Source: Gnetum montanum
Lineage: Eukaryota > Streptophyta > Gnetopsida > Gnetales > Gnetaceae
DNA length: 24,460 nucleotides
Assembly: GCA_015680685.1 (NCBI GenBank)
Contig: MNCI01025566.1
Location: 89,637 to 114,096 of the forward strand
Direction: 5' to 3'
Below the pieces are notes generated by a model. It had not been told where the DNA came from. It ran no database searches and saw only the letters and a program-made list of their open reading frames with translations. Both the position numbers and the translations under genes were made by a program. Positions 10,331 to 20,580 of this stretch are shown here, one piece after another (the stretch's first letter is position 1; every line of letters starts with the position of its first letter).

Positions 10331-11160
10331 AATAGTGGTTGAACCCCAAACTGAAGTAGAGAATCAAAGAGAAAATTGAACAACTCCTCAAGGTAATTTT
10401 TATCTATCCCATTGTGGATAGTGAGTGGGTTAGTCCACTTGTGATTGTGCTAAAGAAAGATGGTAAGTGGTGGGCTTGCATCAACTTTTGGCTATTGAAT
10501 ATGACAACATTCAAAAATCACTTTACATTGCCATTTGTGGATTAAGTATTAGACACTATATCTGGGCATTGCTATTATAGTTTTCTAGATGGTTATAGTG
10601 GCTATAATTAAATTCAAATTGTGCTAGAGAATCATGCAAAAACTACATTCAAGAGTTCCTAGGGAACTTTTCCATATTGAATGATGCCTTTTGTTCTATG
10701 CAATGTTCCAACACTTAGTCCTGAGCATTTTTCAACAATAGATTGGTAGTGGGATGGAAGTCTTCATGGATGACTTCTCCACCTATGGCACTACATTTGA
10801 GTAAGCCTTAGACCACCTTGAGCAAGTGTTTAAAAGGTTTGTGGACATGAATCTTTTGCTTAATTTGCAAAAGAGCCATCTGATGATCCAAGAAGGCATT
10901 GTACTGGGGCATAGAAATTCTTAGGCAGGAATTAAGGTGGACCTTGAAAAGATAAGGGTCATCCAAGGAATAACTAACCAACCAAAAATCATGAAAGATG
11001 TCTGGTCATTTCTTGGACACACTGGTTACTACCAGTGTTTCATAGACAATTTCTCTACGATCACAAAATCGTTGGTTAAGCTTATAAAGAAGATGCTCTA
11101 TTCATTTAGACCAAGGAATGCAAAAATGCATTCTAGAGCCTCAAGCAAAAGCTCATAGAG
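10331..11160 (+). pseudogene. Copy A reverse transcriptase remnant
   Basis: In order: LNPKL, FIYPIVDSEWVSPLVIV, YYSFLDGYSGYN, and the catalytic box EVFMDDFSTYG with FMDD at 10763-10774. After these come LIQEGIVLGH-like sequence and SFLGHTGYYQCFIDNFSTI. These are the usual gypsy RT blocks. Stops (for example within DQV and at the NQI site) and frameshifts split them. The two catalytic Asp codons of FMDD remain. The MPFGLCNAP block is damaged (MPFVLCNVP). Confidence 0.88.
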
Positions 11161-11580
11161 ACTCAAATTCTATGAGCACCTGATTGGTCTAGACTATTTC
11201 ATATAATGACATATGCATCAAATTATACCTTTGGAGCAATGCCTACATAGTTGGACAATAAGAAACATTCAAATACATCCACTACACAAGCTAAAGCATT
11301 GTGGGTGCATAGCTAAATTACATCACAATGGAGAAAGCACTAATGGTAGTGGTGTATGCTTTGGAAAATTTCAGGCACTATGTGCTTGGATACAAAGTGT
11401 TTGTGCACACTGACCATAATGCCATTTACTTCCTCATGAATAAGCCAATGGTAAGCCCTTGTATGATACAGTGGTTAGTGATCTTGTAGGAGTTTGATCT
11501 TATAATGATAGATCAAAAGGGGATTGAGAATGTGATCACTAATGACTTATCTTACTTACGATGGGATAACAAAGATGAGG
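11161..11580 (+). pseudogene. Copy A RNase H remnant
   Basis: Sequence LFHIMTYASNYTFGAM aligns with LFHIMIDVSSYVLGAV of copy B; the first catalytic Asp is Tyr here (TAT at 11212-11214). The later part, LNYITMEKALMVVVYALENF, VHTDHNAIYFLMNKP and QKGIENVITNDLS, matches the RNase H C-terminal half of gypsy elements. Frame changes separate the pieces. Inactive. Confidence 0.85.
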
Positions 11581-11629
11581 AGAGCCTACTCTCTAACTAA
11601 TTTCCTAATGAACTCCTCATAATAAGTCG

Positions 11630-12380
11630 AATAAATGAACAAGTGCCCAATGAGCCAAAATGGTATGATGGCATACTTACTTATCTTCTTACTCAAGAGA
11701 TGCCACAAGATCTGGACTTCAAGAAGAAATAATAGTTTCTTCATGAGGCCAAACACTTTATGGAAATCAATAGACACCTTTACAAGGTGTGCACTAATGG
11801 CCTGGTTTGTTGGTGTGTACTTGATGCTAATCAACTATGTCTTTTCCAAGATGCCTATGAGGGTCCTTGTGGGTGGCCACAATGCTAGGAGATGCATGGT
11901 GATTAAGATCCTAATGGTAGGGTATTATTGGTCAACCATCTTTAGGAGCGTTCACTAATTTATTCATTTTTATGAATAATGTCAACAAGACAGTGGGATG
12001 ATTGCTCAAATGAAGGAACCTCAATAGTGGATTCAATCACTAAAACCCTTTGACATTTGGGGTATCGACTTCATGGGTCTCATCACATCCATGTCAAATG
12101 AAAAGGCATATATAATCATTGCCATTGATTACTACATAAAATGGGTAAAAGCAACAACCATCATTGACTGTACATCATCCACTACTATGTGATTTATATA
12201 ACAAAATGTTATGAATAGGTTTGGAGTGCCATGTGCATTGATTTCTAATAATGGAACCCATTTTATAGGCACTACCTTTCACAAGATTATGCAATGCTTG
12301 GAGGTTGAACATAAACTAACAACACCCTTCCACCTCCAAGCTAATAGTTAAGAAGAAGTTACCAATGGGAAGATGTCATT
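11630..12380 (+). pseudogene. Copy A integrase remnant, truncated in the core
   Basis: YDGILTYLLTQE and FMEINRHLYKVCTNG lead into the zinc-binding region (DAYEGPCG), which is then frameshifted. The core has FDIWGIDFMG with the first catalytic Asp at 12067-12069. In ISNNGTHF the second Asp is replaced by Asn (12247-12249), and the Glu codon is kept at 12355-12357, 35 residues later. Sequence similarity ends near 12380, so the rest of the core and the C-terminal domain are missing. Confidence 0.87.
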
Positions 12381-13529
12381 TTTTTTTTATGGAATAGGCA
12401 GTGAGTCCACATCATCCACCCATCCACACATGCTATGTTTTCCTAGTTTTGGAAATATGAGGTTCCTTTTCATTAATAAAACTTTAATGAACTAGTGACC
12501 TTGGTAGTTTCCAAGATTGAAAAAAATTCAAAGGTTTAAAAAAGGTGTGACTTTAAGGGGATTCTCTATCCTTTTTGCCTTTCTACTTACTTGAGTGCAT
12601 GTGTGTTTTTGTGGACTTCTTACTGTTCTATGTTAACTAATAATAGGAAGTTGAATAAGTCTTTGCATGGTGTGGTTTCCATCCAAAAAAATGAAAAAAA
12701 ACATAATAAAAATTCAAAGTATACCCTTTAGACAAAATAAATAGGCTACAAGCACTTTTTATGGGACTAGAAAGACATGCACCTATGCCTGAAGGCTCCC
12801 TCTAACTAAAGCCCTTTCTCACTTCTTGATTCTCTTTTCTTCTTTAATAAGGAATGGTGGTTATCTATGGAAGCATTCTTGTGTCTCAAGGAGGTGGACT
12901 GATCCTATAGTGATGATGAGAAATCACTGAAAGTGGTTGGTTTTGGTCTAGGCTAATGTTGGACTTTATCAGGTTATTTAACAATGAATTTCACAAGGGA
13001 CTTCATGTGACCATGATTAAAACTTTCATTCCATTTCTATCTCATCCATCAATGCTCTTAAAAACTTACCTCATTACTGCTTGTCCATGTTTTTGTCCAA
13101 TGTCCTAGTTTGATGTGTTAAAATTCTTGAATAGATTCTTCTAGTTTGGTCCTTAACATTCTGTAATCATTAATCAACTATGGGGCCCATAGACTCCCTT
13201 GTTGAGGTTATGCAAGGGCAAAATTGGCATGTGCTACTATGGGGAGGATCCACTTGTATATCTTGTGGTTTGGTTAGTTAAGTTTCTTATCTTTAGACAT
13301 TGTTGCAATAAAAAATCTTTCATGCATCCCATTGTGCATCCAACTGTGTGCTCCTTAAGGCATTCTTCTTAATGAAATCTTATTCTCAAATAATTTCTCA
13401 ATTTTCTGAATTTTCTAAATTCAAAACCCTTTTCCAATATTTTCATTATCTTCTTGGCTTTTCAAGCTTCCATTTGATCCTAATTTCGTTTAAAAAATCC
13501 TTGTATTTTTTAAATTTTGACAAAGCCAA
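12381..13529. other. No recognisable gene; between copy A and an LTR-like piece
   Basis: Begins with a T run (about 12379-12389). No protein motif was found on either strand. It may be the 3' non-coding part of the copy A element after a deletion, or an unrelated insertion. A small open frame at 13348-13539 is T-rich and featureless. Confidence 0.4.
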
Positions 13530-13650
13530 TGGTGGTTAATAGCTACATCAACTAGGCTTAGTTAATGCGGTTGGCTACATTGATGTAGCCTTGTTGACTA
13601 GGCCTAATCAATACAACCCAAAAATTCTATATATACCATGCAACACTTGA
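13530..13650 (+). mobile_element. LTR promoter-like fragment, related to the LTR at 16273
   Basis: The 18-mer GGCTACATTGATGTAGCC (13573-13590) differs from the one at 16314-16331 only at two CpG-decay positions. Flanks also match: TCAACTAGGC against TCGACTAGGC, and TTGTTGAC plus ATCAATA against TCGTTGAC plus ATCGATG once a 14-base extra segment in the other copy is skipped. A TATA-like TTCTATATATACCATGCA (around 13627) corresponds to TTCTGCTATAAATATGCATG. Beyond this I see no clear match, so the right end is uncertain. It could be an older, rearranged LTR or an LTR of a separate element. Confidence 0.6.
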
Positions 13651-14064
13651 AATTTTTTGTCATTTTCTTTCAAACAGGAGGGGAGTTTTTGCAATTTTCT
13701 TTCATACTATTTGTCCAAATCACTTTGTTCTTTGACCCTATAGCTACCAGAGGTAAGTTATTAGTCATGTGGACCAGAAACCTTAAGGTTTCTAATGAAA
13801 AGTTTTTCAAGTTTTTTTAACTCCCCCAAAGGAATAATGAATAAGATAATATTAAATCATCAATTTTTGAGAGTTTAACCTTTCCAACAAACTTATGTAA
13901 TTCAAAATTAATTGTTAATATTAAAATAACAATAAAATAATATTAAAATGATCAAATTAGCTATGATCACAACTTAGCCATGTGTAACTACCCTAAGAGA
14001 TAAGGTATTCCCAATGTTTCAAAGTTACACATTAAGTACTAAGACTTGGTCATGTTATGATTAC

Positions 14065-16272
14065 AAATGGCATAGACCAAAACACCCACAAGAAGGAGGA
14101 TCATCATAGCCAAGGGACAAATGACCTAGAACTAGAAGGGAACAACAAGAACAAGCTCAGGAGTATGTAGCAAAAGCTCACATAATGGGACCTCTTTGGG
14201 AGGAGCTTGAAGTAGAATATGTCTAATAGATTCTAGAAGAAGAGGCTACTATAGAACAATCCCAAAGGGGAGAGGTCCCAAGGCCCATACCAAGACTTGA
14301 GGTTACATTAACATAAGCTTGCCTGGACATGATCAAGCCCTATGACATCCAACACTCAATTCTCCAAAAATTGAACTTTGGATCATTCTTGAAAAATGCT
14401 CCACTAAAAGTCAAGAAAAAACTACAAAGCTCTCCCATGTGGCTGATCATCACTACCAATGGGAAGTGATACATGGAAGAGACATATATCTTCTAGAATA
14501 GTAGAAAAGTAGAAGCCATTGTGAGAATCAAGGACATTCTTGTGTCTTACTCTATAGAAGTGATTATATAGGCTCGTAGTCTGCCTGATTCTGGCACTCA
14601 TTTAGTAGAAATCTCAATGCAAGAAGACCCTAAGGAAAAAAAGGAGTGAACTCAATAGTGTTGTGAGGTTGACCATAAGGAGTTTGGTGTGCTCACATCA
14701 ATGAAGCAAATTTACTTCAATATAGCAGCCTATTACCTCAATCTGATAGTGAGGCCTAATAAGGTGACAACCTTTTCCACCTGTGCCTATGCTGCTCTAA
14801 GTAGGAAATTCCCTATTGACCTTCCAAAACTAATCTATCTAGATATAGAGAAGCATTTCAAGGATAATGAACATGAAAACAAAGCCCTACCAATTTCGTG
14901 CCTAATCAAAAAACTCTACAAGAGGGTAGGGATAGTATGCTATGATATTGACACACTCAAGCATACTCCCATCACCTCTTGGTCTAATATGGTGAAGGAT
15001 AAGTCCTCTTCTATATTGAAAGAAGAGAAACAACAACTACCACCCCCACCATCCACTTAAGAAACAATACTAGAGGCTCATGTAGCCATTGAGCACCTGT
15101 GAAAAATCTAAGAGTAACTCTTGCATGAGTAGGAGAAGCAAGCAGAAACTAGTGGTAAAGATCCATCTATGTACCAACCCTCAATGAGTCACCTCAATGA
15201 AATAGCTCCAACAATTAGCTAGATGGAGAGAGGTGGATCAATGTTTTTAGTCCAAAGAACATAGCTACCCACGAGGTAAAATCCTAGTGCCCAAGTGGTG
15301 ATGGTGTCTCTCTTGCAATAACAGTAATTCTCAGAAATATCTACGAATGCTACTACCTTTTCAATGCAGTTAGAGGAGGGCAAAGGAGCAACTTTATTAT
15401 GATGCAACACTAGGGGCAAGAGACAATAGCAAAAGTGATTGTTGATAGAATAGCTAAAGCATCTATACCAGATATTTTTGCACTCAGAGATGTGTAGATG
15501 TCTACTAGAATTATCAGTGGAAGATTGAGTGTAGCCTAGCATGAGGAATCACTAGACAGACTAGTTGAAACTAGGCAACTAATGCTAGATATCTTTAATT
15601 TTCCAGATAACATCATAACAACCCAATTGGAGCTGCTTGAAGTAAATGGCAAGTCCATAATTTTGGAAGGGCAACTCAAAATAGCTTAAGTAAAAAACCA
15701 ATGCTTGACTATGGAGGTTGCTAAACTAAGAGCCTATTTTGTTGATCCTGCACTCCTTAACCCTACATTAACAAGAGATAAAGCTTTTTAATAGCTTTAG
15801 GATAGACTCAAATAGGTTGAGGAAGGGATGGTGATCGCCATGTTTGACTAGTCCGTGGTTGAGGTCAAAACATATTTAGTTCAAAAGGACTTGGTTCAAA
15901 TGCACCAAGAGAATGAGATGCTAACTACAGAAAATCATCACCTACTAAATGTTGATGTGCAAAAACAACAAATGTAAGAATTTGTCCATTAATAGTAGGA
16001 GTAGCTAGCTAGGGTGAACACTGAGCTTAGAAGATAGTAGTAGAGTATAGAAATCTCTCCATGAAGAAAGTTTGTACCTTATGCTAGATATTTGCAATTG
16101 AAATTACCACCTGGAAGAATGAGGTTCTCAAATTTGAGAGAGTCAAGAACCATTATAGAGATTAGGTTGATTTACAAAAAGAAAATGAAAAACGTATCTA
16201 GATGGCTAAGGGAAAACTCAATGAAACTATCTACCAACTTTAGCAAGGAAAAGAAGTGTGAAAACCTATCAT
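14065..16272 (+). pseudogene. Degenerate ~730-codon ORF, resembling 'putative plant transposon protein'
   Basis: One frame stays readable from about 14065 to 15230 and another (one frameshift away) from about 15240 to 16272, interrupted only by stops. Early part: Arg/Gln-rich (TRREQQEQAQEY). Middle: FPIDLPKLIYLDIEKHF then LPISCLIKKLYKRVGI (14810-14940), a pattern I associate with the Pfam 'putative plant transposon protein' group; this is from memory and not checked. Later part is Glu/Gln/Leu-rich and coiled-coil-like (LVQKDLVQMHQENEML, about 15880-15930). The longest open piece is 14689-15060. Most stops could be CGA/CAG/CAA after C-to-T change. The product's role is unknown. It may be an extra ORF downstream of pol, as in Athila-type elements, or the sole gene of a non-autonomous element. 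Confidence 0.6.
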
Positions 16273-16313
16273 TGATGGGGTATGATGAAACATCTAGTCA
16301 ATTACGTCGACTA

Positions 16314-16353
16314 GGCTACGTCGATGTAGCCTCGTTAACACAGCTGTGTTGAC
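16314..16353. promoter_or_regulatory. Two adjacent near-perfect palindromes in the LTR U3
   Basis: GGCTACGTCGATGTAGCC (16314-16331) is self-complementary except for one G/T pair. GTTAACACAGCTGTGTTGAC (16334-16353) is self-complementary except for one pair. They lie about 70 bases before the TATA box. A further CATCGATG follows at 16361-16368. The first palindrome recurs at 13573-13590. Such sites suit dimeric regulators or a hairpin, but no binding factor can be named. Confidence 0.7.
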
Positions 16354-16419
16354 ATGACCCCATCGATGCATCTTTCCAAGCATTGACGTGGCCTCATCAA
16401 CGTAGAGTCCATCTTCTGC

Positions 16420-16427
16420 TATAAATA
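16420..16427 (+). promoter_or_regulatory. LTR TATA box
   Basis: TATAAATA followed directly by an alternating ATGCATGCAT. It fits the expected U3/R promoter position, and transcription would start near 16450-16455. Confidence 0.7.
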
Positions 16428-16597
16428 TGCATGCATCGACCACCTTTAGGGCACCTTTTGTTCAAGTTGTAGCAAAGCTCTTGTAGTTTGTTTTTGTAGG
16501 AGTTAGATTATTTTCCAAGTTCTTGCAGACATAGTTCGAAGAGTGTATGACTCTTTATTCGAGCACTAATATACCTAAGCCCATTGGCATGAATGAA

Positions 16598-16603
16598 AAT
16601 AAA
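16598..16603 (+). terminator. LTR poly(A) signal
   Basis: AATAAA about 175 bases downstream of the LTR TATA box, at the distance expected for the R region of a plant LTR. Confidence 0.55.
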
Positions 16604-16667
16604 GATAAGCTTTTTGAACATTCCTTATAGCATTTGAACTAGATTGCTTAAGCATTAATAGTTTAAT

Positions 16668-16760
16668 ACTTTAATAATTTTAATGCTTTTGTTATTGCAC
16701 TTTAATAATTTTAATGCTTTTGTTATTGCACTTTAATAATTTTAATGCTTTTGTTATTGC
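16668..16760. repeat. Three perfect 31-bp tandem repeats inside the LTR
   Basis: The unit beginning ACTTTAATAATTTTAATGCT occupies 16668-16698, 16699-16729 and 16730-16760 with no difference seen. It lies in the U5 part, after the poly(A) signal. Identity between units in an otherwise decayed element points to recent slippage expansion. Confidence 0.95.
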
Positions 16761-17226
16761 TTTATAGTTATAGTACGTTTTAGTAGTCCATGAGAACACA
16801 TAAGCATGACTACCTTGAACATATGTCTGATACTTGGCAACCCAGTGATGCTTAATGTCTAGCAACCCAGTAGTGATTAGGACATGCTTGGGATGTGCAC
16901 GGAGGATGGGACTAGCTGCTTATGCTAGAGATAGTCGAGCGATAGTGTAGTGAAATCTTAAATTATCTAGCCTTTTACTCCCTATATTAGAAGAATTAGA
17001 TATTATAGATAAAAGAAAACATATAAAAATCATATGGCTCAGTCTCACTTAACCATCATTCTAGAATGTCACAAGTGATGTTGAGAGGACAACGACTATT
17101 CTAACTAGGATTTTGATGGCTAGAATACTATGCGTAAGTGCTGGCAATCTTTGAAATCCGACCGGATCGCATGTGAACGCTTGTGATTGGTATGGTTGGG
17201 CATAGGGATACCTCACCACTCATCAT

Positions 17227-17244
17227 TGGTGCCATTTCTAGGGA
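17227..17244 (+). other. Primer-binding site of copy B, tRNA-Asp type
   Basis: TGGTGCCATTTCTAGGGA lies two bases after the LTR end. It matches 13 of 18 bases of the tRNA-Asp site TGGCGCCGTTGCCGGGGA used by Athila/Tat plant elements (from memory). Four of the five mismatches are C-to-T or G-to-A. This fixes element orientation (+) and LTR edge. Confidence 0.8.
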
Positions 17245-17387
17245 CTGTTAGTCTCACGTGCACTATCTAGCCTTAGCAAGATCATCACTCACTTCATTGG
17301 AACGGACCCATTACATCGAAATCTACTCATGCTGGGAGACTTAGATAAGACTAAGGCACACCAAATTATTTATTGTTTAACACTAGT

Positions 17388-19290
17388 ATGTCTTCTTCTT
17401 ACAGGCAAGATGAATCCAACCTACAAGTGCCCCAGGAATGTTGGGTGGTGTATATGCATCCAAATGAGTATATACCCAGCTTCACCTTCATCTTGTATCA
17501 GGATGAGTAGATGTCATGGCGAGACATGGATAGAAACATTATATTGCTCCCTTATTGGTTTCTAGAATGCTACTTCAAACTCTCACCAGATTGGGCATTC
17601 AGGATCGAGTTAAGTAGTTCATTATGGAGATTATCGGGCCTATCGTCCAAATGAGGCACAACGTAAATAGGACTTGCAGTAGGCAAAACATCATGAACAA
17701 GCAAAGGGTAAATGGTCCAGTAACCCTTTGTCCCTGCAGGCCCAACATGATGATGAAAAAGATGTTCCTCATGATCCTCGTTCTTCTGTATCTTTGCCCC
17801 CACATCAGAACATTTGATCTATCATACAGAGTAAAGGTTCAAGCGACTGGGAGTTCCAAAATGTTGAGGGATCTCCTGAAGGAGATCATGGTGAAGGTGA
17901 AGATGGACGTGAATATTGAGGCCATTGTCATGGAAGAGGAGGTGATTGACATAGTGGGGGTGGAAATCCTCCCCCTCTTCTCATTTCCTTCTTTCCACCT
18001 TAGCTTCATCAGGTTCTAAATCTGATTGTAACCATCCTAGGAGGGATCATGATGATGGTGATCATCAAGAATGACATGATCAAGAACGCCGATGGAAATG
18101 TCATGACCAAGGGCATGGATGATCACGAGAGGCTCACTATCATGAAAGAGGATGTAGCAGAGACCATCATAGATGCCATGGTCATTATCGAGACCATGAA
18201 TTTGATGAACCACTGCTTGCCACTTGAAGCATGCTCAACATAGCAAAGGTAGTTCAAATACCTACCAAGTACTTGAGAGATAGTCGGATCAAGTGCCTTG
18301 ATATGAATAACATTCCCAGATTTGAAGGCAAATAATTGTGATCTAGAAACTCACCTGCAAGCATTTCATGATGTTTGCACCTTGCAGAATATTGAAAATG
18401 AATGGCAGAAACTCAAGCTATTCCCCCAAACACTCATCAAGAAAGCAGAAAGCTAGTATCGGTCTTTGGAGTTGGAATCAATTAGGTGATGGAGTACGAT
18501 GCTCTTCAATGATAAATACCAAACTTACTCTAGAGTGTCTAATCTAAGATGATATATTTAGGGATGGAAACAAAGTAGCCACGAACCCTTGGATGTAGCC
18601 ATGGGTAGATATTACTCCTTGTTGCACTAATTCCCTAGTCATGGCTACTCTCAGTAGGAACAGCTCTGCCATGTCATAGATGGGCTCCATTTTGAAATAA
18701 GAAGGACCCTTGGCATTTACGCTCAAGGATGGCTATTTGAGTTAAGGGCTCATCAGCTTCAATGATTAATTGAGTAGTTAGCCAAGGAAGAGGAAGAACT
18801 CGAAAAATGGGAAAGTGCAGAAGAATATAATTGGAACCCTTCCATCAGAAAGAGGGAAGTCCAATTTTGTGAAGATGAGGAGTCACCACTAGATGCAACG
18901 GTGAACAGAAAAACCTTGCCCATACAAAAATTCCCTTTTGAAATTTCAGCCCAGGTGGACAAGATGTGGGATTCTTTGGATGAAAAAGCCCAAAAGTGTT
19001 CTAAAAATCATAGAAGAATCCAAAGAATAGAGTAATGATCAGAATCAACGAAGGAGAAACGAGGCTGAATGTGCCTACCACAAAGGTAAGGGAAAAGTTG
19101 TTGTGGTAGAACAAGTTGCAGACTCGGACACCAAGGAAGACGATGGATGTAACATATGCTAGTATGAACATCCTAAGGGATGTTTCTCTATGGTGTCACA
19201 TTTGCAAGATTCTGGGGTGTACGCTCTAAATCCTTGCTTAGCAAAAAGGTAAACATCTCAAAGATTGCCTTATCCCCAAGGCAATTCTAG
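17388..19290 (+). pseudogene. Copy B gag remnant: matrix-like start, His-rich segment, capsid, zinc-knuckle trace
   Basis: The start is chosen at ATG 17388, 144 bases after the primer site: MSSSYRQDESNLQVPQECWV, then MHPNEYIPSFTF, with stops and a frameshift near 17630. An Asp/His/Arg-rich stretch lies at 18033-18215. The capsid signature IENEWQKLKLFPQTLIKKAE then YRSLELESIR (about 18390-18490) fits the Retrotrans_gag pattern 'KLFP.SL..A..W...L...SI'. A Lys/Glu-rich tail (AKEEEELEKWESAEE, near 18780) follows. A CNIC...YEHPKGC trace near 19148-19185 resembles a shortened CCHC zinc knuckle with a stop inside. At least ten stops; not functional. Confidence 0.75.
18033..18215 (+). other. His/Asp/Arg-rich low-complexity segment of copy B gag
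   Basis: Frame 3, the same as the gag start, reads HPRRDHDDGDHQE followed after a stop by HDQERRWKCHDQGHG, and later SRDHHRCHGHYRDHEFDE. About 13 of 59 codons are His. It lies between the N-terminal part and the capsid. It could be a nucleic-acid- or metal-binding linker; that is inference. Two in-frame stops interrupt it. Confidence 0.6.
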
Positions 19291-19963
19291 GCAATTCCAC
19301 CAGCAGCAAGGATATTATCTAAGTGGAGCTCTGTTGCGATCGTATAAGTACTACTAGCAATGATAGCATCCACAATCATGGAGGATGCCACCCCCAAGGT
19401 AGCAGTACCCTTACCAGCAACTGCATACTTATGGATACTACATTTAGTAGCCAATCTCCTTGCGGGACTCTTCTAGTCATGCAACCTTCCAAAATCATTA
19501 CTACCCTCCAGAATACTTTCGAGCCTAATCTCCATCACCTAAGGGGAAAAACCCACATTTTCACTATCCTCCACCACCTCCTTCTACCATACCTATTCAT
19601 TAGCGCTCAACTTAGCTACCTCTTGCTTTGCCCATGTAGGGAGAAATACCTTCATAACCACAACAGCATAATGCCACGAGGGCCATCAATTTGCAACTGG
19701 CTTCTCAACTAAGTAGGTCAAAATCAAAACCAAAAAACATTCCTTTTTTTTGGATTAATAACCTAAAAACATCCTTACACTCACCTGTGGCCAGTACCCC
19801 TATATCTCCAACTACCTCTAATGCTTAATCCTTCAAGCAACCTTTGAACCAAATGTCGTCCGAAGTGAAAACCATCATGTTAACACATGTTGTGATAGAC
19901 TAGATCAAGGCAGGTCATCTCCCTTGGAAATTGGCTGATCTAGAAAGCCTCCTCATATACCTT
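19291..19963 (+). pseudogene. Copy B gag tail, Tyr/Pro/Gln-rich, up to protease
   Basis: It matches copy A from 8755. Readable parts are RQFHQQQGYYLSGALL, SWRMPPPR, YPYQQLHTYGYY, and YYPPEYFRA. Frame continuity is broken by stops. The Tyr/Gln/Pro bias is typical of disordered gag-pol linkers. The open frame at 19323-19712 is in another frame and is probably a shadow. Confidence 0.65.
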
Positions 19964-20580
19964 TAGGTGGCAGGAAACAAGCCATGCAAAGCTCTTTTGG
20001 ATTCAGGGTTAGGTGTCAACCTAATTTCACATGATATGTATAAGACTTGGAACCTACCTCCATTAAAGCAAAGCAACATTCAGCTCGAGTTGGTAGACCA
20101 ATCCATTACTATTCCCTTGGGATTGGTAGAAGATATTGTGACCACCGTATGTGGGTGGTCCTACCTTATTGATTTATTGGTGATCTGTGTCAATAATTAC
20201 AAGGAGGACTTGATTATAATGGGAAGAGCATGGTTCACCATGGTGGATGCACATTCAGGACTCCAAGGCCTCTCCCTTGAAATTTCCAAGGAAAATCCTT
20301 TTGGGAAGATCAAGAAGAAGCATGTTCCATGCATTGTGTACAACGACTCCAGGTGCAACTGTGTGCAACAACTTTGGTCTGTTGAGCAGATATCAATTCA
20401 AGCATGCAGTTGGTGTGCTGCTGAATCACAAATTCAACGATGCCTGTATGTAGTAGCAACTAATCAAGAAGGCATCCAGTGGTTGACCATTGACTCTGAT
20501 AGCAGCACCCTATGCATGGAATCCTCTAAGAGTGTTGTATGTACCTATATGGGGAGCATAGATGAACTGGAATAGGTCCA
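19964..20580 (+). pseudogene. Copy B aspartic protease and downstream linker
   Basis: An open stretch of about 200 codons. The catalytic triad DSG is intact at 20000-20008 inside ALLDSGLGVNLISHDMYKTW. The flap and C-terminal parts include LELVDQSITIPLG and the ILGR-type DLIIMGRAWFTMVDAHSG, matching retroviral-like pepsin folds of gypsy elements. It would cleave the gag-pol polyprotein in an active element. The open frame ends at a TAG just after SIDELE. It is one of the best preserved pieces, but depends on a broken polyprotein upstream. Confidence 0.88.

Larger units (their letters stand above)
8755..12380 (+). mobile_element. Copy A: 5'-truncated Ty3/gypsy element, Athila/Tat-like
   Basis: The whole stretch lines up in order with 19293-about 22940 (copy B) at an offset of roughly 10.5 kb. 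Order is gag tail, protease, RT, RNase H, integrase, which is Ty3/gypsy order. It has no 5' LTR, no primer site and no capsid part. Homology stops around 12380, inside the integrase core, at a T-run. Many stops and frameshifts are present, and CpG sites kept in copy B are often TG or CA here (for example GCGATCG near 19338 against ACAATTG near 8801). It is non-functional and older or more methylated than copy B. Confidence 0.9.
16273..17225 (+). mobile_element. LTR of an Athila/Tat-like Ty3/gypsy element (about 953 bp)
   Basis: The right edge is firm: CTCATCA ends at 17225, one base before a primer-binding site, and the same ending occurs near 200 in the window. The left edge, TGATGGGG at 16273, is inferred from the TG rule and from similarity to TGGTGGTT at 13530. 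Inside, in order: two near-palindromes (16314-16331 and 16334-16353), TATAAATA (16420-16427), AATAAA (16598-16603), and three exact 31-bp repeats (16668-16760). TATA to poly(A) signal is about 175 bases, typical of an R region. It serves as the 5' LTR of copy B and may also be the 3' LTR of copy A. Confidence 0.8.

Noticed and set aside
13348-13820. Two Phe-rich short frames
   Set aside because: Composition reflects T-rich DNA around an LTR-like fragment; no motif.
15219-15542. 107-codon minus-strand frame
   Set aside because: Antisense shadow of the long degenerate + strand ORF, whose frame carries the family-like pattern.
16092-16352. 86-codon + strand frame as a separate gene
   Set aside because: It is the final open part of the degenerate ORF and reads on into the LTR U3; not independent.
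17570-18243. Several open frames on both strands in copy B gag
   Set aside because: The gag-like frame, with stops, explains the region; the others are shadows.
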